Of a DNA stretch of 6,200 nucleotides, positions 1 to 5,984 are shown in pieces; the stretch's first letter is position 1; each line of letters opens with the position of its first letter. Source of the stretch: an uncultured Erysipelotrichaceae bacterium (GTDB lineage: Bacteria > Bacillota_I > Bacilli_A > Erysipelotrichales > Erysipelotrichaceae); the NCBI GenBank assembly GCA_902796465.1, contig CADBPK010000022.1:1-6200 (forward strand), written 5' to 3'. The translations under genes and the position numbers were made by a program. The notes beneath the pieces are model-generated. The model was not told where the DNA came from. It saw only the letters and a list, made by a program, of their open reading frames with translations, and ran no database searches.

Positions 1-773
1 GGGTTGACGATCGTGGTATAAGGATTTGTCTTTGCAACACCTTCCTGGACCTGTCTGATCGCATCGTTCATATCCATGTTCATGATCTCTTCAAATACTT
101 CATGATGATGCGGGAAGACAAGCTGGGGATGGATCGCATTGCACATGCGCACGATCTGGTCAGGTGTATTCCTGGGGAACTGGACGATTGCCATATCCAC
201 ATCGTACTTCTTTACTCTTTCCAGTGCGTCTGTTGTAACTCCGCCGCCCCAGACCATGATCCGGAATCCGTTTTTCAGGGTAATGATGAAATTGGAATAC
301 TCATAGGATCCGTGCAGGTTCAGCGGAAGCTGGTCATCAGGTACGCCCGCTTCTTTGAAAGGAGTTCCTTCCTTGATTGCGGATGGTTTGTCAAAAGTAC
401 CGAGTTTGATGTGTTTTGCCCAGAATGTATCGAGACGGAAGTCATCCGTATAATATGTTTCGTTCGGATAGACCGGTGTTATCCTGTAGGAAGGAATGTC
501 GAATGTCTCTGCCAGGCACAGGGCAGATTCCCTGCCGACAAAGATCTCGGAATCAAACTTTTCGGAAAGTTCACCGATATCCATGGTGTGATCAAAATGG
601 GTATGGGATACCAGCATATACTGTGCGCCTTCGATATCCTCATTGGTGAGCTGCCTGTTGGTGCTGTGGTTGACGAACGGATCGATCAGTATCCCTTTTC
701 CGTTCGGCAGTTTCAGTTCATAGCAGGCATCATTGACCCAGCGGATCTGAACATTGTTTACCGTGTAATTCAT
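1..773 (-). CDS. MBL-fold metallo-hydrolase, UlaG-like (partial, 3' end off window)
   Basis: This is a cytoplasmic metallo-beta-lactamase-fold hydrolase; 257 codons are visible and the C-terminus lies beyond the left edge. The metal-binding signature HTHFDH is at residues 57-62, after the usual first strands (GILIDPF at 27-33). A later His (H121) and a PHHHE segment (221-225) are candidates for the other metal ligands. The N-terminus, with a strand leading to LIDP, resembles UlaG-like hydrolases, some of which are sugar-phosphate lactonases. The segment where the family usually has a GD motif reads VWGGGVTTD (174-182), so the bridging Asp may be absent or displaced. The start is fixed by AAAGGAA 8 bases upstream. 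It begins 18 bp after the GntP permease stop, which implies one operon and a role in processing the imported compound. The fold is secure; the substrate is not. Confidence 0.85.
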   Translation of the reverse strand, partial: MNYTVNNVQIRWVNDACYELKLPNGKGILIDPFVNHSTNRQLTNEDIEGAQYMLVSHTHFDHTMDIGELSEKFDSEIFVGRESALCLAETFDIPSYRITPVYPNETYYTDDFRLDTFWAKHIKLGTFDKPSAIKEGTPFKEAGVPDDQLPLNLHGSYEYSNFIITLKNGFRIMVWGGGVTTDALERVKKYDVDMAIVQFPRNTPDQIVRMCNAIHPQLVFPHHHEVFEEIMNMDMNDAIRQVQEGVAKTNPYTTIVN

Positions 774-791
774 TTGATTATTCCTTTGTGA

Positions 792-2153
792 TCAATGCAG
801 ACCGGGCAGTGCGCCGGAACCGACCTGCAGCAGCAATACCATGATGAAGCCGACTACTGAAGCGATCGTTGTACCAACCGTCATGATCATGGTTGTCTTA
901 TTGTAATCAAAGTTGTCAAGCTCCTTGACTTCCCAGAATCCGCCGTCTGTCGGTAAGGAAAGACCGATAGCGCCGCAGCAGATCGCGAGACCGAGCAGGA
1001 TCATATTGGCACCCATTTCCTGGGCAACCGGGCCGAGGATCGTAGCTGTTGTCAGCAGCGCAACTGTGGAAGAACCAAGAGCGGCTCTTAACAGGATGCA
1101 GAGAACAAATGCCAGGACAATGACAGAGATATTCATGCTGGAGAGTGTTGCAACAAGGACATCACCGATGCCTGTAGCTGTAACGATAGCACCGAAGGAT
1201 CCGCCTGCACCGAGGATGAAGAGGATATTGCCCTGTTCATTGAATACTTTTGGAATCATCTTGCCGAACGGTGTCTTGAGATATTTCTTGAGGCACAGCA
1301 TGGCAACAAGAACAGAGATCAGCAGTGAAAGTGTACCGGAGCTTGCTGTCAGAGCGTTTCCGATCATACCGGCTGTGCTTTCAGGACCGCTGAGTCCGAG
1401 AATTGTTCCGAGCATGATGATTGCGATCGGAAGGAAGATCATAGCCAGTGCCAGAGCAGCGCTGGGTCTGTTTTCATCAGAAGCTGCTTCATTCTGTTCA
1501 GCCTGATCCGGATCAAATCCCCACGGAACTTCATACGGATACTTTTTGCCGAGGAATTCGCCCCACAGCCAGCCGCCGATCAGAGCAGCAGGGACGGAAA
1601 CGAGCAGCGCATAAAGGATAAACCAGCCGACATTCAGACCAAGTGTGGAAGCAACTGCCAGAGGACCAGGTGTCGGGATTACCAGACAGTGGGTTACGAG
1701 CAGACCGATGGATAAAGCTGTCGCATAAACGATTACATTTTTCTTTGTCTTGTAAGCAAGTGATTTGTTCATCGGGTCCAGAATGATATAGGCAGTTCCC
1801 ATATAAACCGGGATGGAAATGATGAAGCCGATGATGTTCATAGCGAGAGATGAATGTTTCTTGCCGGCGATCTTTAATACAGAGTCAGCGAGAACTTCAG
1901 TTGCGCCTGATTCTGAGAGCATTTCGCCGAGAAGGGCGCCGAGTCCGAATACGATACCGAGACTTCCGAGAATACCGCCGAATCCGCCGGTAATACTGGA
2001 CACGATCTGTGTCGGCTGCAGCTTCATAAGAAGACCGACAACGACACATGCAGAGATCATAGCAAAGAATGGGTGAATCTTAAGTTTGGCAATTGCCAGC
2101 ATCAGATATGCAATAGCTGCCAGGAAAACGATAATTGTGAATGTACTGCTCAT
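792..2153 (-). CDS. GntP-family permease (gluconate/organic acid:H+ symporter type)
   Basis: A 453-residue integral membrane transporter of the GntP family, which imports gluconate and related sugar acids or hydroxy acids with protons. About a dozen hydrophobic segments are visible, for example at residues 5-22, 26-45, 56-80, 103-125, 140-160, 170-195, 233-255, 272-290, 308-330, 342-360 and 420-443, with a hydrophilic loop at about 200-232. Family hallmarks are HCLVIPTPGPLAVA (155-168), GAGGSFGAIV (315-324), RAALGSSTVALLTTA (356-370) and SLPTDGGFWEV (399-409). The length is typical for the family. The reading frame stays open 25 codons further upstream, but AGGAGG at 2160-2165 points to the ATG at 2153, and the extension would run through the promoter and operator. 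Its own promoter and GntR-type operator precede it and an MBL hydrolase follows in the same transcript. Family assignment is firm; the substrate is unknown. Confidence 0.93.
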   Translation of the reverse strand: MSSTFTIIVFLAAIAYLMLAIAKLKIHPFFAMISACVVVGLLMKLQPTQIVSSITGGFGGILGSLGIVFGLGALLGEMLSESGATEVLADSVLKIAGKKHSSLAMNIIGFIISIPVYMGTAYIILDPMNKSLAYKTKKNVIVYATALSIGLLVTHCLVIPTPGPLAVASTLGLNVGWFILYALLVSVPAALIGGWLWGEFLGKKYPYEVPWGFDPDQAEQNEAASDENRPSAALALAMIFLPIAIIMLGTILGLSGPESTAGMIGNALTASSGTLSLLISVLVAMLCLKKYLKTPFGKMIPKVFNEQGNILFILGAGGSFGAIVTATGIGDVLVATLSSMNISVIVLAFVLCILLRAALGSSTVALLTTATILGPVAQEMGANMILLGLAICCGAIGLSLPTDGGFWEVKELDNFDYNKTTMIMTVGTTIASVVGFIMVLLLQVGSGALPGLH

Positions 2154-2159
2154 GATAAT

Positions 2160-2165
2160 CCTCCT
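2160..2165 (-). promoter_or_regulatory. Ribosome binding site that sets the GntP permease start
   Basis: Perfect AGGAGG on the minus strand, 6 bases before the ATG at 2153. It rules out the longer in-frame start, which would begin at 2228 upstream of the predicted promoter -10. Confidence 0.9.
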
Positions 2166-2199
2166 GTTGTCAGGTGCTTCACACCTTAATTTCAATTTC

Positions 2200-2228
2200 A
2201 GTATACCGGTATACCGGTATACAGTCAA
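2200..2228 (-). promoter_or_regulatory. Sigma-70/SigA promoter of the GntP permease operon
   Basis: On the minus strand the -35 is TTGACT (2228-2223) and the -10 is TATACT (2205-2200), separated by exactly 17 bp (2222-2206). Both hexamers match consensus at 5 of 6 bases. Transcription should start near 2193, giving a leader of about 40 nt. The spacer is filled by the GTATAC-repeat operator, so a bound regulator would exclude RNA polymerase. Confidence 0.82.
2201..2222. promoter_or_regulatory. Operator 1: perfect 22-bp palindrome, three GTATAC hexamers
   Basis: Three GTATAC hexamers (2201-2206, 2209-2214, 2217-2222) are separated by CG dinucleotides, giving an 8-bp period and a perfect 22-bp palindrome. 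It fills the -35/-10 spacer of the permease promoter and overlaps the -10. A copy with 19 of 22 identical bases precedes the neighbouring GntR gene, which makes that protein the likely binder. FadR-type GntR proteins bind short palindromes with GT and AC half-sites, consistent with the GTATAC core. Binding itself is inferred. Confidence 0.8.
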
Positions 2229-2241
2229 GATGAATAAAATA

Positions 2242-2267
2242 AAAAAAGCAAATATTTTTGCTTTTTT
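2242..2267 (-). terminator. Intrinsic terminator of the GntR-family gene
   Basis: An 11-bp perfect stem (2242-2252 pairs with 2257-2267) surrounds a 4-base loop and has GC in the middle with A and T runs on both sides, so it could work in both directions. It overlaps the first base of the minus-strand stop triplet at 2267-2269. It separates the regulator transcript from the permease promoter just downstream. Confidence 0.75.
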
Positions 2268-2932
2268 CAGCCAATCATCCGGATGCAGATATCTCTGGAC
2301 GATTCCATATGGTGCATGACGCTGAAGTAGATTTCACTTTCATCCGCCGGTTCCTGAGATACTATCTTGTCGTAAATGTTTTTATGTTCCTGCCATGCTT
2401 CAAGGGGTCTCCCCTCCTGTTCAAAGCTCTTCGCTGCGATGTCCGACAGCATATGGCTGTAGGAATTCATCATATTGATCATGTCCCGGTTTTTTGAGAA
2501 CCTCACAATTTCCCGGTGAAAGTCCATATCAAATTTCAGGCTGATGTTATGCGGCTGGTTTTCATCGATCGCCTGCTTCATGTTTTTCAGGCTCTCTTCC
2601 AGTTTCTGCAAAACGATCTCAGCATCCGGTTCAGAGCGGCGCCTGTAAAGGTACAATGCGCAGAACCCTTCGATCGCAGTTCTTACCTGATAAGTATTCA
2701 CAATATCCTCTTCACTCATTTTGTGAAGGCGGAACCCTTTTGAAGGCACGATATCAATGTATCTGTCCTGGCTCAGACGCATCAGGGCATCCCGCATCGG
2801 TGTTCTTGAGACATCGATCTCTTTCGCGAATCTCGTTTCGGAATAGAACTCATCCGCATTCAGCTGTCCGGATGTGATGAGATCCCGGATGTAATCATAA
2901 GCCTTTTGTGCAAGCGGCTGATATATTGTCAT
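2267..2932 (-). CDS. GntR-family transcriptional regulator, FadR/FCD subfamily
   Basis: A 221-residue cytoplasmic DNA-binding protein. The N-terminal winged helix-turn-helix spans about residues 5-70: AQKAYDYIRDLITSGQL, then the recognition region SETRFAKEIDVSRTPMRDALMRL (31-53), then the wing IVPSKGFRLH (61-70). The all-helical FCD effector domain follows (about 77-215), with the expected metal and ligand residues D135, H139, H183 and H207 or H208. In this subfamily the effector is usually a carboxylate or sugar acid, often coordinated through the metal. GGGAGG (2941-2946) lies 8 bases before the ATG. It sits directly upstream of a GntP permease and matching palindromes precede both genes. 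This suggests an autoregulated local repressor released by the transported compound. The ligand is not predictable. Confidence 0.92.
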   Translation of the reverse strand: MTIYQPLAQKAYDYIRDLITSGQLNADEFYSETRFAKEIDVSRTPMRDALMRLSQDRYIDIVPSKGFRLHKMSEEDIVNTYQVRTAIEGFCALYLYRRRSEPDAEIVLQKLEESLKNMKQAIDENQPHNISLKFDMDFHREIVRFSKNRDMINMMNSYSHMLSDIAAKSFEQEGRPLEAWQEHKNIYDKIVSQEPADESEIYFSVMHHMESSRDICIRMIG

Positions 2933-2946
2933 AGATACGCCCTCCC

Positions 2947-2968
2947 GGATACCAGTATACTGGTATAC
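2947..2968. promoter_or_regulatory. Operator 2: GTATAC-type palindrome upstream of the GntR gene
   Basis: Three hexamers with the same 8-bp period as operator 1 (GGATAC 2947-2952, GTATAC 2955-2960, GTATAC 2963-2968) are separated by CA and TG. An 18-bp perfect palindrome covers 2949-2966. It differs from operator 1 at 3 of 22 positions. It abuts the Shine-Dalgarno of the GntR gene (2941-2946) and lies just downstream of the predicted transcription start, an arrangement suited to autorepression by blocking clearance. Confidence 0.75.
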
Positions 2969-2977
2969 ATGTTCTAT

Positions 2978-2986
2978 ATTATATCA
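2978..2986 (-). promoter_or_regulatory. Extended -10 promoter of the GntR gene
   Basis: On the minus strand TGATATAAT is a consensus -10 with the TGn extension (TATAAT at 2983-2978). No good -35 is visible 16-18 bp upstream, which extended -10 promoters tolerate. The start would fall near 2971, immediately before operator 2. Confidence 0.55.
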
Positions 2987-3075
2987 GTTTCATCAAAGTA
3001 TCTCCCGTTTAATTCCTTCTTTCTTCACAGATTTCCTTTCGTTTTCAGAAGGTATCCATAATCGATGGCCTGATG

Positions 3076-3106
3076 AAAAAAAGGTGTCCTCCGCAGGGAG
3101 ATCACC
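3076..3106 (-). terminator. Intrinsic terminator of the AlkD-like gene
   Basis: On the minus strand GGTGATCTCC (3106-3097) pairs with GGAGGACACC (3092-3083) around the loop CTGC. There is one A-A mismatch and one T-G wobble. A run of seven T (3082-3076) follows. It lies 25 bp after the stop codon of the AlkD-like gene. Confidence 0.85.
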
Positions 3107-3131
3107 GCATTGTCCGCATCTCATGACTGAT

Positions 3132-3830
3132 TCAGTCTTTTTTTCTTTTCAGCGATTTCAGATAAGTTTTCGTTTCCGGTGTGATCCGGTAACTTTCGAC
3201 CGCTTTCTGGATGGTCTTGTTGTGCACCCACAGGGACAGCTTCCCGTTTTCCAGATACGGGATGACAGCTTCATACTGCTTTGCCAGTGCGGTCGCGAAA
3301 TACCATGCCTGCATCATCCGTATATAGTATTCCTCCCGGTCTATGCCGCTGACCAGTTCCGGATAGGAGGCATCAAAATCCGCATCAAGATAGTGACGCA
3401 TCAATGTGCCGATCCCGTAACGGACTGTATACACATGATCGCTTTCCAGCCACTTCAGGACATGCGGCACCAGTCCCTGTTTATGTTTCGCGAATACTTT
3501 GGGTGAGAACTGGTCACAGGTCATCCAGTTGTCTATATACGGCAGGAACCGTTCCGTTTCCGTCATGCACGCATCATAATCCTTCATTTCCCCCAGCAGG
3601 AACGCATGGACCTGGTCTTCCTCAAAATACGTATGCGGCAGGTCATCCAGGAATTCCGCACAGTCACCCCTTTTCCATAAGTTACGCGCATATTTCTTCA
3701 GCGCCGGCGTACGCACACCCAGCATTTTCCCGTCTTCCATATCCGGACAGAGTTTCCTGCTGAAAGCCGCGTATTCCGGATCCGCCATTTCCTTCAGGTC
3801 ATTTATGATCTCTTTATTATTCATATTCAT
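3132..3830 (-). CDS. AlkD-like DNA alkylation repair protein (HEAT-repeat DNA glycosylase family)
   Basis: A 232-residue all-helical protein of the DNA alkylation repair (AlkC/AlkD) family; members excise alkylated purines such as 3- and 7-methylpurines. Diagnostic segments are GVRTPALKKYAR (38-49), DNWMTCDQF (100-108), TVRYGIGTLMRHYLD (135-149), EEYYIRMMQAWYFATA (166-181) and a C-terminal HNKTIQKAVESYRIT (203-217). W102, D106, R137 and W176 fall where the catalytic cleft residues of Bacillus AlkD (W109, D113, R148, W187) are expected, with the same W-D and R-W spacings. The length is normal. Two candidate starts, ATG at 3830 and ATG at 3824, both lack a Shine-Dalgarno. The family N-terminus (the DPEYAAF segment, 17-23) fits either. 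The start sits just past the terminator of the radical SAM pair cassette, so it may be read by leakage from it or from a leaderless promoter. Confidence 0.9.
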   Translation of the reverse strand: MNMNNKEIINDLKEMADPEYAAFSRKLCPDMEDGKMLGVRTPALKKYARNLWKRGDCAEFLDDLPHTYFEEDQVHAFLLGEMKDYDACMTETERFLPYIDNWMTCDQFSPKVFAKHKQGLVPHVLKWLESDHVYTVRYGIGTLMRHYLDADFDASYPELVSGIDREEYYIRMMQAWYFATALAKQYEAVIPYLENGKLSLWVHNKTIQKAVESYRITPETKTYLKSLKRKKD

Positions 3831-3831
3831 T

Positions 3832-3837
3832 ATTATA
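3832..3837 (-). promoter_or_regulatory. Possible -10 element for the AlkD-like gene
   Basis: A perfect TATAAT on the minus strand ends two bases before the first ATG (3830). Transcription from it would start near 3824, the A of the second in-frame ATG, producing a leaderless message. No convincing -35 lies at 15-18 bp, and AT-rich sequence next to a T-run can give TATAAT by chance. Confidence 0.35.
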
Positions 3838-3838
3838 T

Positions 3839-3865
3839 AAAAAACGGGATGTCATATGACATCCC
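3839..3865 (-). terminator. Intrinsic terminator of the radical SAM pair cassette
   Basis: A perfect 20-bp palindrome (3846-3865) forms an 8-bp stem GGGATGTC/GACATCCC with an ATAT loop. On the minus strand it is followed by G and six T (3844-3839). It lies 47 bp beyond the stop codon of the second radical SAM gene and 8 bp before the AlkD-like ATG. Confidence 0.88.
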
Positions 3866-3912
3866 TTATTTACCGCCGCCTCTCTGAATACGCAACAGCG
3901 GGAGTATACCAC

Positions 3913-4830
3913 TCAGTTCTTTGTCCTTCTCTGACCGCTGTTTTCCGTTCCGCGGACTTCCTCATGGTAGAAGTAGTCCACGATCGTTGGATGTCCCTTC
4001 GGAACACGTTCATACGGTGTTTCATTGTCCACGAAACGGCAGCCGTACTTCTCTGCCATCTCTCCGGCTTTCTTTTCCAGACCCTCAAAGTAACTCCGGT
4101 CTTTCCTGTTGTAGATCTCATCGTAGAGCGACATCAGGTCAGGATGCTTCTCCGCGATATAGTCCATGATATCCTTCTTGAACCCGCCGCGGAGATTCAG
4201 GTTTTCCAGCCAGACCAGATCACACCGGTCCTTTGCTCGTTCAAAGATCGCTTCAATATCCGTTATGCCCGGGAATACCGGGGAAATGAAGCAGACAGTC
4301 CGGATCCCTGCGTCATAGATCTTCTTCATGGCTGCGAGACGCCGCTCGATGCTTACCGCATCGTCCATGTCATTCTTAAATTCTTCATCCAGCGTGTTGA
4401 CGGACCAAGAAACAGTCAGACGGCAGTTCCGGTTGATCTCTTTCAGAAGGTCCAGATCCCGCAGCACCAGATCGGACTTCGTACAGATCAGGATGTCGCC
4501 GCCGCTGTCCTTCAGTTCTTCCAGGATCTTCCTGGTATTCCGATATGTCTCTTCCAGCGGATTGTAGCCGTCTGTGACCGTGCCGATCACGATCTTCTGA
4601 CCAGCATATTTTTTCGGATCTTTGATGGCAGGCCAGTGCTTCACATCCATGAAGGTTCCCCAAGGTTCCGTATGTCCCGTAAACCGCTTCATAAAGGATG
4701 CGTAACAGTATCTGCAGGCGTGGGGACATCCCACATATGGATTGACCGAATATCCGCCGAGCGGTGTATTCGATTTGGTCATTACACTTTTCGTTTCAAT
4801 ATGGTTTACTTTGATCTCCTGCTGTTCCAT
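3913..4830 (-). CDS. Radical SAM protein, SplB-like; radical SAM mobile pair protein B
   Basis: A 305-residue radical SAM enzyme. The [4Fe-4S] motif is CPHACRYC (C35, C39, C42) within SVNPYVGCPHACRYCYASFMKR. Family-typical blocks follow: FTGHTEPWGTFMDVKHWP (50-67), GTVTDGYNPLEETYRNTR (83-100), ICTKSDLVLRDLDLL (115-129), VSWSVNTLDEEFKNDMD (140-156), VCFISPVFPGITD (179-191) and LVWLENLNLRGG (205-216). It belongs to the large group related to spore photoproduct lyase (COG1533), but nothing identifies the substrate. An upstream in-frame extension of 48 codons lies in another frame of the preceding gene. GGAGG at 4841-4845 supports the ATG at 4830. The first 25 bp overlap the upstream radical SAM gene, so translation is probably coupled and the two products likely act together. 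Family assignment is firm and the pair B label fairly firm. Confidence 0.9.
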   Translation of the reverse strand: MEQQEIKVNHIETKSVMTKSNTPLGGYSVNPYVGCPHACRYCYASFMKRFTGHTEPWGTFMDVKHWPAIKDPKKYAGQKIVIGTVTDGYNPLEETYRNTRKILEELKDSGGDILICTKSDLVLRDLDLLKEINRNCRLTVSWSVNTLDEEFKNDMDDAVSIERRLAAMKKIYDAGIRTVCFISPVFPGITDIEAIFERAKDRCDLVWLENLNLRGGFKKDIMDYIAEKHPDLMSLYDEIYNRKDRSYFEGLEKKAGEMAEKYGCRFVDNETPYERVPKGHPTIVDYFYHEEVRGTENSGQRRTKN

Positions 4831-5507
4831 TTCTTTTGTTCCTCCAATACGTGGTTCATCGGTTCCGGGAGTTCCTGCACCATGTTTTCCTCCCCGATGA
4901 CCGGGACCAGGTCTTCTTTCATAAAGACCGGGATATTCTTTCTGTGGGCTTGTTCTGTCAGGCTGTATGCCCACTCCGGCGCTGTATGTACCTTCTTCTT
5001 CATCGGACCGGTCATCGTTCCGACAACGATCCAGTCGATCCCCGTCAGATCCACTTCACCTGGGTCATCAAACAGCGGCTCAAACGTCACGTGATAATGC
5101 TTCGCCCGGACGTTTTTGCGCAGCGCATCCAGCCGCCATAGCTCGGATCTCCTTGTCACCGTGACGCCGAACCAGGCATTATCAAGATCCGTGCGGATAT
5201 TCAGCAGATCCGGCTGCTTGGAAAGGAAGACCGCCTGATGCTGCGGCTGCCCGCTTAACTTCGCAAAAGCCGCATCAAGCCATTCCTGTTTCCACGCACA
5301 CAGATCGCTCATACCTGTTAGCAGCCAGTTTCCGGGTTTTCCCCGGTCAAGCAGACGGAGTTTCTGTCCGTAATACTCCGGCACAGAGAAATCGTCCGTG
5401 ATATGGAACCGCCGGCAGTTGTTTCTGGCATAACAGTAATCGCAGCCTACCGGGCATCCGATCACCAGGTTCAGGTTTTTGATCAGATCTTTAATGCAGA
5501 CACTCAT
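4806..5507 (-). CDS. Radical SAM protein, DUF5131/phage Gp37-Gp68-like; radical SAM mobile pair protein A
   Basis: A 233-residue, compact radical SAM-type protein. The cluster motif is CPVGCDYC (C18, C22, C25) in NLVIGCPVGCDYCYARNNCRRFH. Conserved blocks are NWLLTGMSDLCAWKQEW (60-76), AVFLSKQPDLL (92-102), WFGVTVTRRSELWRLDALR (112-130), HYHVTFEPLFDD (137-148), GIDWIVVGTMTG (156-167) and IPVFMKEDL (192-200). These resemble the DUF5131 (phage Gp37/Gp68) family. A GTG at 5519 could extend the frame by four codons, but GGAAGG would then touch the start. The ATG at 5507 has proper spacing and overlaps the MarR stop as ATGA, a classic coupling arrangement. It overlaps pair protein B by 25 bp at its 3' end. 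The reaction and substrate are unknown; co-occurrence with protein B suggests a joint pathway or complex. Confidence 0.88.
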   Translation of the reverse strand: MSVCIKDLIKNLNLVIGCPVGCDYCYARNNCRRFHITDDFSVPEYYGQKLRLLDRGKPGNWLLTGMSDLCAWKQEWLDAAFAKLSGQPQHQAVFLSKQPDLLNIRTDLDNAWFGVTVTRRSELWRLDALRKNVRAKHYHVTFEPLFDDPGEVDLTGIDWIVVGTMTGPMKKKVHTAPEWAYSLTEQAHRKNIPVFMKEDLVPVIGEENMVQELPEPMNHVLEEQKKWNSRRSK

Positions 5508-5941
5508 TTTGCCTGCCACCCTTCCAGGTTCAGCCGGATCCTTTCCAGATGAGCCTCAAAGGCCCTGATCTCATCTTCCGTAAACCCCTGATAAAAAATC
5601 TCGCTCATCTTGTCAGAAATGGCGTCATAATCATTCTTCAATCCTTTGGCCTTGTCGGTAAGGATGAGGAGGGTCTTTCTTTTGTCTCCGGGATCCTGCT
5701 GTCTTATGATCAGCCCGGACTTCTCCATGCGTTCCAGCATCGTCGTCAGGGATGTAATGGCCAGACCGCACTTCTCAGAGATCGTTTTGATCGGCACACC
5801 GTCTTCCTGCCAGAGTACATAGAGGATCCTTCCCTGAGCGCCGTTAAATGCCTCTATTCCCTGAGATGCCAGTATTTTTTCAAACACACGGTCTCCCAGT
5901 TGCTTGATCTTGGAGACCTGAAAGCCGCCGTTTGTCTTCAT
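5504..5941 (-). CDS. MarR-family transcriptional regulator of the radical SAM pair cassette
   Basis: A 145-residue MarR-type regulator, normal in length. After an N-terminal dimerisation helix (about 10-30) comes the winged helix-turn-helix: GAQGRILYVLWQEDG (34-48), IKTISEKCGLAITSLTTMLERMEKSGLI (51-78), then the wing IRQQDPGDKRKTLLILT (79-95) with the characteristic D-x-R pattern (D86-K-R88). C-terminal helices at 97-140 complete the dimer interface. There is a single Cys (C58) in the helix-turn-helix. The start is fixed by AGGAGG (5953-5948) 6 bases before the ATG; an open extension of 65 codons upstream would cross the promoter, the DegV terminator and the DegV gene. It leads the cassette and its stop overlaps the next start by 4 bp. 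A 37-bp inverted repeat at its promoter suggests autorepression of the whole cassette. Confidence 0.92.
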   Translation of the reverse strand: MKTNGGFQVSKIKQLGDRVFEKILASQGIEAFNGAQGRILYVLWQEDGVPIKTISEKCGLAITSLTTMLERMEKSGLIIRQQDPGDKRKTLLILTDKAKGLKNDYDAISDKMSEIFYQGFTEDEIRAFEAHLERIRLNLEGWQAK

Positions 5942-5947
5942 AAAATT

Positions 5948-5984
5948 CCTCCTATATGGTAGTATATTGCTACTATATAGGAGG
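5948..5984. promoter_or_regulatory. Operator of the MarR cassette: 15-bp inverted repeat with 7-bp spacer
   Basis: CCTCCTATATGGTAG (5948-5962) and CTACTATATAGGAGG (5970-5984) are inverted copies with one mismatch around a 7-bp spacer. The repeat covers the -10, the transcription start and the MarR Shine-Dalgarno. In DNA it is a good MarR dimer site; in RNA only the part downstream of the start (left arm) would be transcribed, so it should act as DNA. The link to this MarR is inferred from position. Confidence 0.8.

Noticed and set aside
102..791. Plus-strand open frame of 229 codons
   Set aside because: Antisense to the MBL-fold hydrolase with its HTHFDH motif; the translation is unconvincing.
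2172..2186. Small hairpin in the permease leader
   Set aside because: The stem is only 5 bp with a 5-base loop; too weak to call a riboswitch or attenuator.
3425..3430. Single GTATAC hexamer inside the AlkD-like gene, with others near 3904 and 6004
   Set aside because: GTATAC is self-complementary and common; none of these has the neighbouring hexamers at 8-bp spacing, so they are not counted as GntR operators.
4831..4974. N-terminal extension of pair protein B
   Set aside because: The extra residues are Gly, Pro and Arg rich shadow translation of pair protein A; the ATG at 4830 has its own GGAGG and matches the family N-terminus.
3856..5094. Long plus-strand open frame of 412 codons
   Set aside because: It lies antisense to two radical SAM genes with clear motifs and ribosome binding sites; its own translation shows no recognisable domain and reflects the mirrored codon usage.
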